A stretch of 64,000 nucleotides of DNA from the NCBI GenBank assembly GCA_008330645.1, contig VLTN01000012.1:1-64000 (forward strand). Reading direction: 5' to 3'. Shown here one piece after another: positions 18,914 to 30,400 of this stretch. Numbering within the stretch: position 1 is the first letter of the stretch; each line of letters opens with the position of its first letter. The position numbers and the translations under genes were made by a program. Origin of the DNA: Cafeteria roenbergensis. Lineage: Eukaryota; Sar; Bigyra; Bicosoecida; Cafeteriaceae. The notes beneath the pieces were generated by a model, which was not told the DNA's origin, did not search any database, and saw only the letters and a program-made list of their open reading frames with translations.

Positions 18914-20814
18914 TCATGTGGCCGCGTCCTGCTCTGCAAGATACGCTTCAAAGGCGTCCACGTCGTCGGCGGCGGCAGGGGCAGGGGCTGTCGCGGCGGC
19001 GGGCTCTCCACGCGGGTCGAAGCTTGAGTCGCTTGCCGCTGTGGCGAGCGGGGGCGGGGCGTCGCCGCCGCGCGGGTCGAACGGGTCGTCCTCATCGCCG
19101 GCAGAGCCCGCGCCGCCGCCAGCAGCGGTCGGGGCGCCGTGGCTGCCGCTCTCGTCGCGCGGGTCGAACGAGTCAGAGGTACCGAGCGCGGAACCCTCGG
19201 CTGGTGGGGCGCCGGCGCGCTTGCGAGAGTCAGCGGCGGCAGCGGCAGTCGTCGGTGCAGCGGCAGCGGCGGGGGGCGGGGCGGGGGCAGCGGCGGCGGC
19301 GGGGGCGGGGGCGTCACTGTCGAAGAGTCCCAGCAAGTCGTCGTCACCAGCCGCAGTCCCGGCCGCGGTCCCGGCCGTGGTGCCAGCAGCAGCAGCGGCA
19401 GGGGCGGGGGCGGCGGCAGCCCCACCAGCGGCGCCTGCGCCTGCCGAGGCGCCGGGTCCAGCCCGCGGGTGCCACGCAGCCGCGATCCTGGCCAGAGCCT
19501 CCCGGTCGGGCGGGGCGTCGCCTTGGATCCAGGGAAGCAGCTCCGTCAGCGTCGCCTGGGCCTCCAGTGATGCGCCTAGACAGGCGTCGGAGAGCCGGCC
19601 GGACAGTCCCGCCTCGATGAGGGCGATGAGGCGGTCCTGGCACTGGGAGAGCATGTCTACCAGTGCCAGGAACCGGCTCTGCGCTGCCGGCCGCACGCCG
19701 GACGGGCGGCCGCCGCCCTCCTGCAGCAGGCTCGCCGCCTCCGCAGACCACTCCTGCACGGTGCCCAGCTGCCCCAACAGCGCCTCCTGGGCCGCGTCCG
19801 CGCTGGCAGCGCCGGGTTGAGCCGGCGGCTCTCCCGGGTAGGACACAGCGCCGGCGCCCGAAGGCGGTGCCAGGTCGGCGCCGGCGCCGGCGCCGGCGTG
19901 GGGGGCGGCGCCCGCTGCCGCGCCGGCCCGCAGGGCGAGGGGCTGGACTCCGCCGCTGGAGCCGGCCTCGGGGGCGGGAGGGAATCGAACGCCGTCGGCC
20001 GTCGCTGCGCGGCGAGCTCGCCCGAAGGTGTTGAGCGGCGGCTCGGACGCGGAGCCGTAGGCCACAGCCAGCTCCTGCAGCAGCGTGGCGGCCGCCTCGC
20101 CGAGGGGCCTTCCCGCGTGCTTGCGGGCCAGCGAGCCGAGCGAGGCAGCGGTGCCGGACTCGGCCAGGGCCACGTGCACGGCAGCGGTGCCGTTCTTGGC
20201 CAGCGAGTCGGCCACGCCCACCGCGAGGTGAGCGACCTTGGGGTTGTCCTGGGACAGCTTTGCTAGCAAGAGGCCGGCAATCTCCTGGGCACTGCGACAG
20301 GGTGGATTGCGGGCGGGCGGGCGGGCGAGCGGGCGGGCGAGCGTCAGGAACACGGCGTCGTGCTGTGTGCGACAGGATTTGGCCACGACTTGCCCCGACA
20401 GCAGACTCTGTGCTGCTGGCGGCCCAGGGAAGACACGCTCAACAGTGCCACGGAGCAGCGTGGAGGGCTGTGGCGCCCTCGCGTGCGGAGCGTGGCGAGG
20501 CGGGCGTCGCCGGCAACGCCGCAACTCTCAGCGCCCGAGCATGCACAGCCCGCGCTCAGGGGCTCATGCTGGGAATGCAGGGGAAGCTGGAAGGAGTTGC
20601 CCGAGGCAAGCGGCACTGGCGGCGCGTGGCAGGAAGGGCGTGCTGGTGCGCTGCTGCGCCGCCGCTCGCAAGCGAGACGGCTTTCGCGGACAATGCCTCA
20701 CGATCGCGGCGACTGGTTGGCGGCGTCCGAGATGGCCATGGTGGCCTCCCAGTCGGGCTGCATGAGCGCGACGGCGGTGGCGCGGTTGATGAGGGCCTCG
20801 TGCCCGGATGCCAT
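18914..20814 (-). CDS. VHS-GAT domain trafficking adaptor (TOM1/GGA-like), two exons
   Basis: A cytosolic adaptor for ubiquitinated or clathrin-bound cargo, judged by domain order. On the minus strand exon 1 is 20814-20702 and exon 2 is 20291-18914. The donor is GTGAGG, the acceptor CTGTCGCAG, phase 2, total 496 residues. Exon 1 starts the VHS domain (ALINRATAVALMQPDWEATM). Exon 2 completes it (LLLAKLSQDNPKVAHLAVGV, DSLAKNGTAAVH), followed by a GAT-like three-helix segment (LVDMLSQCQDRLIALIEAGL). The tail is Ala/Pro-rich with a clathrin-type DLLGLFD motif, one DPF motif (AP-2 ear type) and three FDPR repeats. The start ATG has the context GCGACCATGG. No GAE ear domain is seen, so TOM1-like fits better than GGA. 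Confidence 0.82.
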
Positions 20815-20970
20815 GGTCGCAGCGAGGGTGGAGCCCGGGGCGGCTGCGCGGGCGGCTCCGACGGTCGGATGTGGCCGCGCGCGGGCTCTGCTGGCGGTTC
20901 GGCGCCGAAACGATGCCACTCGGCCTGCGGAGTTGACGCAAGGCGGCGCCGCACGCGGGATCGGGCAGCC
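20815..20970. promoter_or_regulatory. Divergent promoter region, VHS-GAT / RPN10
   Basis: Only 156 bp separate the two start codons, so both core promoters and both 5' leaders are packed here. No TATA box is evident. Confidence 0.5.
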
Positions 20971-22916
20971 ATGCCGTCCTGCACGTTCTTTGTGTGAGCC
21001 AGCTGCTCTGGGGCCTGCGCGCCGTGGACCGCCGGTCGGCCCGGGACCCCGGCGGCCAGGCGCAGGCGGCGCAGCGCGGATTGGACGCAGCCACTACGCA
21101 GCCGCGGCCGCCCAGGGCGGCGGCCTCCAGCGCGCCCACATCCCTGGGCAATGGATGCCGCCAAGCGTTTTGCCCCTGGCGCCGCGGGCGGGGCGGGCTG
21201 GGCCCGGCAGGACGGCGGTTGGCTGCGGGTGCTGAGAGCGCAGCCGAGCATTCCGCCGCGCGCGCCGTCGCCAACCACCGATGGCATACGCGGGTCGCCA
21301 GGATGCGGCGGGTGTTGTTTGGGCATTGCCGGGTGTCGTGGGGCGCAGTGTTTAGGGGGTGTCGGTCGCGCCGCTGCCGGCAGCGCCTCGTTGCCGCCGT
21401 CGTGGTGCGCGTTCGGAGCTTCACATCTCGCTGCCGCCGCCGCCGCCGCCGCTGCTTTTCGCTCTCCTCCAGAATGGACACGTCCGACCACATGCGCAAC
21501 GGCGACTTTGAGCCCACGCGCCTGGACGCGCAGCAGGCCGCCGTCCGGCTGCTGATCGACACCAGGCTCAGCCGCGGGCCTGAAAACTACGTCGGGCTCG
21601 TCACCACGGGCACCGCCGTCAAGGTCCGGGCCCCCGCCACGGACCAGGAGGAGCTGCTCGCCGAGTCCATCCGCGACCTGCGCGCGGGCGGCACCGCCGA
21701 CTTTGTGTCCGCCATGAAGGTGGCGAGGCTGGCTCTGCACAACCGCACCAACAAGGCGGGAGACGCGCGCATCGTCGCCTTCGTCGGCTCGCCCGTCACC
21801 GCCTCGGCCAAGGAGCTGAAGCGTCTGGCCTCCCAGCTGCGCGGCATCAACATCGGCGTGGACGTGGTTCTCGTGGGCGAGGACGCCTCCACCCGGGCCA
21901 GTCTCGAGGCCTTCGTGCAGGCGGTGGGCAAGGACCGGGACAACTCCTGCGTCGTCGCCGTGCCGCCCGGCCGCAACCTCGCCGACGCACTCTTCTCCTC
22001 GCCCGTCACGCGCGGCCACGATGCCGGCGCGGCCGGCGCAGCGGCAGGTGGTGGCGGTGGTGGCGGTGGTGGTGGCGGCGGCGACGCTGAGCTGCAGGAG
22101 GCGTTGAGAGCATCCCTCGCCATGTCGCAGGAGGCGCAGGCGGCAGCGGGCGGCGATGGCGGCGGCGGCGGTGGCGGCGGCGGCGGCGGCGGCAGTGGCG
22201 GCGGCAGTGGCGGTGGCGGCAACCGCGGGCTGCCGGCCGATATCAATGTGGCTCTGCTCGAGGCCAACGACGTCGACTTGACCCAGGACCCTGCCATGCT
22301 GCGGGCCATCCAGTTCTCGCTTCAGGAGATGCTGGGGCTCACAGACGCCGACGCCGCCGGTGCCGGTGCCGGTGCCGGTTCCGGCGCTCAGGCCGGCGGC
22401 GGCGGGTCAGCGGGCCCCGGCGCCCACCTGCCCGCCGACATTGACGTGGCGCTGCTGCAGGCTCATGGCGTCGACCTCAGCGAGGACGTGGCTCTGCTGC
22501 GGGCCATCCAGGAGACCCTTCAGGACGTCGGCGGGGAGGCGGCGGTGCCGTCCCCGGCGCAGGGCTCGCAGTCAGAGGGCGGGGCGGGCGGCGGCAACGC
22601 CGACCACGACATGGCCGAGGCTGATATCATGGCTATGATGGCGGATCTCGACGGCGTGGACATGAGCGACCCCGACGTCGCTGCGGGCATGCGTGCCATC
22701 ACCGAGGCATCGGCGGAGATCGCGGCGGAGCAGAGCGGGGCCGCCGGCGGCGAGGCAGAGGGCGACGCGTCGGCCGATGCGGGGTCGGGCGGGGCGGCGA
22801 AGCGGCCTCGCCGCGACGGCGACGGGGACGGGGACGGGGACGGGGACGGGGACAAGCCGGCCGGCGGGGACGACGGCGCGGCGGGGAGCGGCGGTGCGGC
22901 GGGTGCCACCGGCTGA
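20971..22916 (+). CDS. RPN10: 26S proteasome ubiquitin receptor RPN10/PSMD4, two exons
   Basis: Binds polyubiquitin at the proteasome regulatory particle. Exon 1 is only 23 nt (20971-20993, MPSCTFF plus two bases). The intron runs from GTGAGC to CTCCTCCAG, and exon 2 is 21473-22916, giving 488 residues. Joined, the start reads MPSCTFFVMDTSDHMRNGDF, which aligns with the RPN10 VWA start (...DNSEYMRNGDF). The VWA domain continues with PENYVGLVTTG and a RIVAFVGSPV strand. The C-terminal half has a clear UIM (LQEALRASLAMSQE) and a duplicated block, LPADI(N/D)VALL...LRAIQ(F/E)(S/T)LQ, providing two more UIM-like helices. Glycine runs and a final GDGDGD tract link them. It is divergent from the VHS-GAT gene. 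Confidence 0.9.
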
Positions 22917-23134
22917 CCGACCGTGCGTGCCTGTGAGCGGGAGCGGCTTGCTTGCCGGGCAGCGTGCTGCCGTCATTGAGCGACGCTTGAGCGACTGATC
23001 CGATGCAATAAGTGACATCCACGCGAGTCGTCGCATCAGCAGACCGCGCGCGACAGAGCCGAGAGGCGCACCGCAGGGCGAACCGGAGCCCCCCCCCCCC
23101 CAAAAAAACACACTCACACAATCACGTCGAACCG
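22917..23134. other. Convergent 3' gap, RPN10 / rhomboid
   Basis: This 218-bp gap between two gene ends has a poly-C run followed by poly-A and a CACACTCACACAATCACG stretch. No gene is seen; 3' processing signals are likely here. Confidence 0.4.
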
Positions 23135-24626
23135 TCACGCGCGCCCGCCGCGCTGTCCCCCACCCCCGTCGGCAGAGCCCGGCTGGCGCAGCTGGCTGCC
23201 GGACGCGTCAGGCCTGGGCAAGCCGAGCGCATCGGGCACCACCTCAGTCCGCAGCCGCTCCAGCTCCCGCTCCTCCCTGCGGCGGTAGATCTTCCCGAAC
23301 ATGTGACGCACCTGGCCGCGCCAGTCGTTCGTGGTCTTCCACGCCTCGGCCGCCAGCAGGCCCGCGAGCATCCCGCCCAGGTGCCCGGCGCCGTCCACGC
23401 CCACGCGAAACCGCAGCGCCTGCGCTGCCATGATGGCCACGTTGGCGACGGCCAGGCCGATGAGCGCGGTTTCGCCCTCCAGCGGGGCCACGAAGGCGAG
23501 CCGCACCCCAGTGCCTGGCACCGCCTGCAGGTAGGCTGTGGCCACCGCAAAGACGGCGCCGCTGGCGCCTAACGACGGGACTGCGGGACACCGATGGGGG
23601 TGGGGGGGTTGCAGCCAGGAGGGCGGCGGTGAGGATGGCGGCGGTGGCAGCAGCCAGAAGAGGGGGGGGGGGAGGGGACGGCGGTGAGGAGGGCGGCGGT
23701 GGCAGCAGCCAGAAGAGGGGGGGGGGGGGAGGGGACGGCTACGGGATGGCCGCGGGTGGCCGGTTGGCACTGCGCCGGCGCACTGGGGCGCTGCGGCTGA
23801 CGCATGAGCGGTGCCGGCGCCGGGGCGGGCGGCGGCGGCCGATTGCCGCCGCGGATGACGTGGCCAGCTGCGCGCTGCTGCGGGTTGCGTGGAGGCGCGC
23901 GACAGCGCGATGCGAGCGCCACGGGCAGTCCGCCCGGCTTCCGTTCAGCTCAGGGCGGCCGCGGGGCAGGGCGCCGTCACCCCCCGCGCCCCACCCGTGT
24001 CAAATGCGCGCCGTCTCACTGTTTGACTTGAGAGCAATTCCCCAGAGGTTCGACGCTGCCGCCCCCGCCAGGCCACCCGCGATGTAGGTGGTTGTGAAGC
24101 GCCCCAGGGACATGGTCGGCGTGTCGCCGTTCCCCTCCAGCAGCCCGTGCGCGAAGCTGTAGAGCGCGTACATGTTCACGCCCAAGTGGAGCCCACCAAT
24201 GTGCGAGAACGTCGATCCCAGCCAGTGCCCCGGCGCCGCGAACCAGGGCAGGTCTCGGAGGTGCCTGGGCGAGGTCATAAACCAGCTGTGCAGGAACGGA
24301 CTCGCGCGCATGCCCTGATTCTGCCGAAGCGAGTTGCGCCAGGCGAAAAATACTGCCGAGTTCACAGCCAGCGTGGGGAAGTAAAATCGCACAAGGGGCG
24401 AGCGCACGTCCAGCACCGCCGACAGGTCGAAGCCGCCTTCGGGGCTGGCGCTCAGGACGCGCCGGGGCGGCAAGGCCACGCGTGAGGCCTCCGCAGCAGC
24501 GCACGGACCCGCAGTTCCATGCGCCAGCATTGCCTTGAGCGACTGACTGGCGGACTGGTTCCACGCCACCAGGCCGCGCCAAACACCTGCGCCCGTCTTC
24601 CGCGGGGTGGCGTCCCCGTCTGCCAT
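23135..24626 (-). CDS. PARL-like rhomboid intramembrane protease, two exons
   Basis: A rhomboid serine protease, probably of the mitochondrial inner membrane. On the minus strand exon 1 is 24626-24020 and exon 2 is 23580-23135. Donor GTGAGA, acceptor TCCCGCAG, phase 1, 350 residues. Exon 1 has STFSHIGGLHLGVNMYALYSF and a glycine-rich GGLAGAAASN helix. The splice creates IPSLGASGAVFAV, in which GASG holds the nucleophile serine. The partner histidine is in GAGHLGGMLAGLL. These match PARL/Pcp1 (TFSH, NMYxLWSF, PSLGASGA, HLGG). A conserved-looking HSWF segment and a basic N-terminal half precede the membrane domain. The start is not certain because the frame stays open upstream. The intron contains a G-rich minisatellite. 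Confidence 0.85.
23640..23740. repeat. G-rich 55-bp repeat in the rhomboid intron
   Basis: Two units about 55 bp apart share GGCGGCGGTGGCAGCAGCC, followed by AGAAGA, a run of 12 or 13 G and AGGGGACGG. On the coding strand these are long C runs. The sequence could form a quadruplex in the G-rich strand. Confidence 0.8.
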
Positions 24627-25125
24627 GGGCGTAAGCGCGCAGGGAGTGCGCAGGCGTCCGTCCGGCAAGCCGGGCAGAGCCGAATGTCCGACTCGCTCGT
24701 CACTCTGCCCGGCGCGACCCAAAGCCCCCCACGTCCATACGCAGCGCGAAAGGCAGCTTGGGGCATGCGGGCACACGTTGGTGGCGGCGGTGGTGCTCTG
24801 CGGGTGCGTGCTTGGGTTGGCGCTTGGAAATCTTTCGAGCGCAAGCAGTTTCCCGGCGGCAGGGCGAGACAGATGCGGGTCGTGGGGCGAGCGCGCGCAA
24901 TGTGACACACACGCTCTCTCACACCCACAAAGCGGCGCACGGCGGCGGCAGCCCGCAGGGGCGCGCGCGGGGGGGGCGTGGAGCGAGAGGCCGGCCCCGC
25001 GACCCGCTGGGCAATGCACGGCCAACAGCCGGCTGCAAGCGGGGCGGGAGGAGAGGGGGGAGGGGTGTTCGGCGCAAGGCGGCGTCTTCGGGCTGCAAAT
25101 CCGGCGGGCGGGGGCTCGCCCGCGC
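24627..25125. other. Gap between rhomboid start and Ubl gene end
   Basis: This 499-bp interval holds the rhomboid promoter and the 3' end of the Ubl-domain gene. Overlapping frames across it have no recognisable domains. Confidence 0.4.
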
Positions 25126-26829
25126 TCAGGCGCGGGAGCGCTTGTCAATGGCGCCGGACACCGCGTCGATCACGCGCGCCTCTCGGATGGCAAACACGGA
25201 CTGCAACGACCCCGCCGCGTCGAACCGCTGCACGGTGCGAGCGCGCCTGAGGCTGTCGATCACGGTCATGGTCTCCACGAGCACGGGGCGGCCGCTGGAG
25301 CGGTGCACGCCCGTGAGCAGCAGCATGTTCCCGCCCACCTCCTGCAGCTTCAGCTCCACGTCGGAGCCGCCCCAGTCGCCGTCCGTGTCGCGCGGGGCTG
25401 ATCCGGGGTGCGCGGCCGCGCGGCGGGAGCGGGAGTGGCGGCGGTGCGGGGCGTGGTGCTCGTCGCCGTCGTCGTCGGCGGCGGACTCAATGTCGACACG
25501 GCACACCCCGTCTGCCACAGGCACGAGGGTGAGGCACTGGGACGTCGACACGCCGTCCGACCCCGTGAACCGCTGCCGCTCGACCCAGACCCCGCGCTCG
25601 CCGTCGAACCAGAGCGACGTCAGGCTCACGCGCGCGCCGGCCGCGGCGGCGTCGCGTGCGGGGCTGCTGCCCGGCAAGAGCACCTCCGCCTCGCCGTTCC
25701 AGCGGCCCTCCAGCGTGTGAAGCAGGCGGAAGGCGAAGCGGCCGACAGTGCACTCGTACACCTGGTGCAGGGATCGGCCGGGGCCGGCGGAGGCGGCGCC
25801 GCTTCGGCCGGCCGCTCCCGCCCCGGGGCCTCTGGCAGGCGGCCGCGCCTCCACGATGCTGGTGTCGCGGCCCGTCACGATCAGGTCCAGGCTGCCGCTG
25901 CGGCCCCCCGAGGCGCTGCCGCGCGCCCCGCGATCGCCGGCGCCCCAGATGTCGGCGCCGGCGTTGGCGCTGCGGGCAGCAACGGACGCGCCGCCCGCGC
26001 GGCCGCCGCGCGCCGATCGCACCGGCTCCGCGGCGTCGGCGTCCTCCGGCACGGGCATGGCCGGAGTGGTGCGCCAAGAGTCCCCGCCGCGCCACGTGGG
26101 GTCCCAGTCGGCGCCGCCGCCCGCGGCTTCGGCGTCAAAGTCGACCGGGTCAGCGGCCGCGCCGCTTGCGCCGCGCGCGGCCTCCAGCGCCGCTGCGCGC
26201 GCATCGTAGTCCGCGGCCTCCCCGTACCCGGCGGCAACGCCCTCGCCGTCGTGCACGTGGTACAGCATCATGCCCTCGCGGGTGATTCCCAGGCTCTTGA
26301 GCGTGCTGCGATCCACCGCCAGGAACAACAACCACCAGACACGGCAGCAGCGCGCCACGTGGTCAAACCGAGCGGGCACCCCGCGGGCCGGCCCCTGGCC
26401 GCAAACGGCGCTTCGGTGCGCGGACAGCAGACTCGCCGGGGAGCGGACGGCCCCTGAAGCTCCCCCTCATGGCAGGATTGCGAAGCCGGTTCGAGAACCG
26501 CGCCGCGTTCCGCCGCGAGCACGCGCCGAGAGGGCCGCGCGGCTAGCCACGCGCGCGGGGCATCCGACTGCGGCACCAGTGCCCTGGCCGGGGGCGAGGC
26601 CCCCCGGTGCTGGGGGAGGGCGGCAGCGGGGCAAGGACGCGCGTGGCAGGGGGCGCGCGACCGCAACTCACGCGTCATCAGGGAGCGTCTCGCCGGCGAA
26701 CTGCAGAACGATGGAATGCTTGCCCAGGCGGGCCGTCCGGGCAAAGTTGGCCTTGAGGCGGGCCACGAAATCGGACCGCTTCGCCGAGACGACGAATTCG
26801 CGGCCGACGGAATGGATTCGCAAGCGCAT
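25126..26829 (-). CDS. Ubiquitin-like-domain protein with a beta-rich C-terminal domain, two exons
   Basis: On the minus strand exon 1 is 26829-26672 and exon 2 is 26305-25126, giving 445 residues. The donor is a perfect GTGAGT, the acceptor GGATCGCAG, phase 2. The splice makes a complete ubiquitin-like fold: MRLRIHSVGREFVV, the KANFARTARL helix, IVLQFAGETLPDDATLKSLG and ITREGMMLYHV. A low-complexity Ala/Gly/Asp linker follows. The C-terminal about 200 residues look beta-rich (ECTVGRFAFRLLHTLEGRWNG, SLTSLWFDGERGVWVERQRF, MLLLTGVHRSSGRPVLVETM). They resemble a lipocalin/calycin-type barrel, but this is only an impression and no family is claimed. The last residues are not GG, so it is not a ubiquitin-type modifier. 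Confidence 0.7.
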
Positions 26830-27408
26830 CGCCGGACCTGGGGGGGTCAGGAGTGCGCCCGCTCTCGGACGCGCCGTCGGCCTGAGTTGCGCGCACAACT
26901 CTGCCACGCGGCTCGCGCAGTCTCTGCCAGCTGGCCCCGAGACCGACTGCGGCAGCAGCACGAGCGCGAGCGCAAGGCGACGGGCCAGCCCGGCCGCTCC
27001 GCGCGCAGCGCGGCGGATGCAGCGCGTTCGCACCCTAAATCCTCCACCGTTCCGTCGAGGGCACTGGCGGGCTTGTGCGGGCGCTGTTTGTTAAATTTGT
27101 TTGATTCCCAAATGCATTCTCAACCGCCCATTCGTTGGCCGCTGATGCGGCTGGGAGGCCAGAACCAGAGCCACGATGTCACACACGCAAAAGGCGAGCG
27201 CGCACGCGCGCGGGCCTGCGTGCCGTTGGCCTGCGCGGCTGAGAAGCTGGCGCAGCGCTCGCAGCCACTGCATTCTTGCCCCACTGCCCCGCCAGAACCA
27301 CCCGTTCTCGCGCGCATGCACCCACTCCCGCACGCCGCAACGCCCCCGGAACGGCGCGGTCACAGGCGCGGGCGCATCCGCGCGGGAGAGGGCGCGCAAG
27401 CCGGCGGC
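26830..27408. other. Gap between Ubl gene and PreP 3' end
   Basis: No gene was recognised in 579 bp. An AT-rich patch near 27090-27120 (TTAAATTTGTTTGATTCCC) stands out in this GC-rich region and may be a promoter or 3'-end element. Confidence 0.35.
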
Positions 27409-30400
27409 TCAGGCGCGCTCGCCCTTGAATGCGTCCACGACCTGCCACCCGGGCGCCGCCTTGCCGTCCGCCCCAATGATGCCCTCGGCGCGCGCAATGT
27501 CCTTGCCGGTCACCACGCAGACGTGGCCGGATCCGTCAGTCCCGGAGCGCGCCTGGTCGATCGCGTCTGCCAGGTCGGCCGCTGACTGGGGGCTGGCGCC
27601 GAGCACGGCGTCGCGGCGTGCCTGGACCTGCTCGTCGGTGATGCCGAGCAGCCAGCGGGAGGTGCTCTGGGAGCCCTTGTCCGAGGGCGAGGCCGGCTTG
27701 TCCATGCCCCCGACCGCGGAGATGGTGGCACGGTCAACGGCGTCGGGGTCGGAGCCGCCGGTGCCGGCGCGCAGCCACGTGGAGGAGGTGGCGTAGTCAC
27801 GGAGGGTGCCGCCGATGCGGGGGTCGCGGTACGACCAGAATGAGACGGAGCCGCCCACCGCGTCCACCGCCGCGCCCGCGCCGTACGCGTTGCCCTGCAC
27901 CCGCACGCTGTCCCACAGGTGCCCCAGGCTGAGCAGTGACGAGGCTACGTGGGACTCTGCAGGGGCAGCCAGGGGTGCGCCCCCCGCCTCGGGCCCCTCG
28001 GTGAGAACGCCCTCGCCCGGGGAGGCGAAACCGATGCCTGCCTCGCACACGTACGAGACAGACGTCGGCACCAGCACCGCCACGCGGCGGGGCCCCTCGC
28101 CGGCGGCCGCGGCCGCCTCCGCCTCCGCGAACCCGCCAGCCAGCCCCATAGCCGCCATGGGCGAGAGGGACGCGGACACGGAGTGGCCCACGCCCACCAC
28201 CCCGCTAGGGGAGGCGGCGCCGGACCCGGGCAGGCCGGCCGCCGGCGCCTGCTCGGCCAGCGCCCGCAGCACGGCGCAGACGGCGTCGCCTGCCGCGGCG
28301 GCAGCGTCCTCGCCGGCGACCACCGTGGCCAGCGCGCCAGAGTCGGCGCCGCCCGGGGCGGCTGCGTCCGACGCGGCCGCGGCCAGCGCCATGCCCCGGA
28401 TCGCCTCCATGACCTCCTGGGCCTCCGCCGCTGCCGCGGCCGCCACCGCCGCGTCCTTGCTCTCGAGGCGGGCGCGGAGCTGCCGCAGGAACCGCAGCTG
28501 CGGGAGCCCCCCCATGACGTGCGCGAGCTCGCCCGGGAAGGACAGCGTGGCCCCCAGGACCGACATCGCGTGGCGGTGGCCGGCGGAAAGAAGCGCCGAC
28601 TCGGTGGCGGCGACGGACTCACGCACCTGCGACCGGAGGAGATCCTGCCTAGCGGCCAGCGGGGCGGTGAGCAGCAGCTCCTGCATGATAGCCGCCAGGT
28701 CGCCGACGCGGTGGTTGAGGGCCTTGCCCCCCACCGTGAGCGAGAGCCTGGCGACGTCGCGGCGGCCGGGCACTGGGGACGCGTGCGCCGAGGCGGACAC
28801 GCCGCCGGTGGCCGCGCCGATGCGGTGGCTCATCTGGACGTCGTCGCGGGTGGCAGAGCCGGTGGTTGTCAGCAGCTGGGCGAAGAGCGGCAGCCACTGC
28901 ACCAGGTGCGCCGGCAGCCGGGCGCCGAGGTCGAGAGACACGGCCACGTGAGCGATGCCGTTGGTGCCGGGCAGCGCGTGGGCGAGGAGCTGGCAGCGGC
29001 CGGCGTCGCCCAGCGAGAGCAGCCGCTCCTCGCGCGGCACGATGACGGCGTCGCGGCGCAGCGCGTCGCGCGTGAGTACCGGCACGGAGGCGAGCGCCTG
29101 CTCGGTGTCGGGCGTGGCCTGGCGGCGGGAGAGCGCGGCCGCCGCCTCCGCCGCCACCGCCTGGTCCTCGGGGGTCATGCCCGACACCACGGAGGCGACG
29201 CCGGCTTCCTCGGCGCTGTTGAGGCGCGCGCTGAGGGTGCGGCTGGGCGCCGAGTGCACGGTCACGCGGTGCTTGTTGTCAAGCAGGAAGCGCTGCATGA
29301 GACCGCTGAGGTACCCCTTCGCGTCCGCCTCCACCCTGCCGCGCAGCTCTGCCAGCGCGTCCTCGAACTTCATCTCGTCGATGGGGTCCCGGCCGTAGAT
29401 CCAGCTGCCCGCGGCGCCCAGGAACAGCGACAGGCCCTTGGGGGTGCCGCCCGCCCCGAACTCGCGCACGGCGAACTCCAGCGTGTTGAGCTCTGCCTCC
29501 ACGTGGTCGGCGTCGAACCCGGCGGCGGCGGTGGCGGCCAGCGTGTCCATCACCAGCGACTGGACAGCGGCCTGCACGGCGGCGTCCTGGTCGTCTTCCG
29601 GGCCGGCGCCCACTGCAGCGGGCCACACGCCCTTGAGACCGGCCTCGAACACCCCCTGCCGCAGGTGGGTGGCTAGTCCGCCGCCGGTGACCGCCGTCCC
29701 CATTGCCGAGTCCACAAGCGCCTTGTGAAGCGGCGCGGTCCGCGTGCCCAGCAGCAGCGCCGACACCAGCTGCAGGCCGAGCCGGTCGGCGTCGCTCACG
29801 TAGTCCGCGTCGCCGGGGCCCACGCCGCCGTCCGGCAGAGCCCAGCACACCGTCACGAAGTGGCCGGAGCTGTCCTCGCCCGCGGCCTCGGCGGCAGCGG
29901 AGGCGACGTCAGCGGCGGCGTCGGCTCCTGCGTCGTCCTCGGCGGATACCGCCGCCGGGTACTCGACGCGAATGGTGCGGGGCTCGGTCCAGGGCGCCGC
30001 CGCCGCAGCAGCAGCAGCGGAGGCCTCGTCCACCACGTCGCTCGGAGAGGCCGGCGAGTAGGCCGTGGCCTCGCCGGTGCGCGCCCCGCCGGGGGGCCAC
30101 CAGCTGGTCAGGCTCTGCGGATCCTTCCACCCGCTGGGGAGGGGGTCGCCGGCGCCGTTGGCGTGGGCCTCCTCGTCGTGAATGTTTCCGAGTGTCAAAT
30201 ATTCGTCCACGACGCGGAGGCGCTCGGCGACGTCGTCGTCGCCCCAGAAGAAGAGGCGCGCCTTGGAGGGCTGGTAGTTGCGGCGGTGGAACCCGACGAA
30301 ATCCGCGTAGGAGAGGGAGGGGATGGCGGCCGGGTCGCCTCCCGATGAGACGCCGTACGACTGGCCCGGGAAGAGTGCCTGGCCGCAGGCCATGGCGTGC

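Noticed and set aside
24627-25148. N-terminal extension of the rhomboid to 25148
   Set aside because: The extra residues are Pro/Arg/Cys-rich with no similarity to rhomboids. The ATG at 24626 is the better start.
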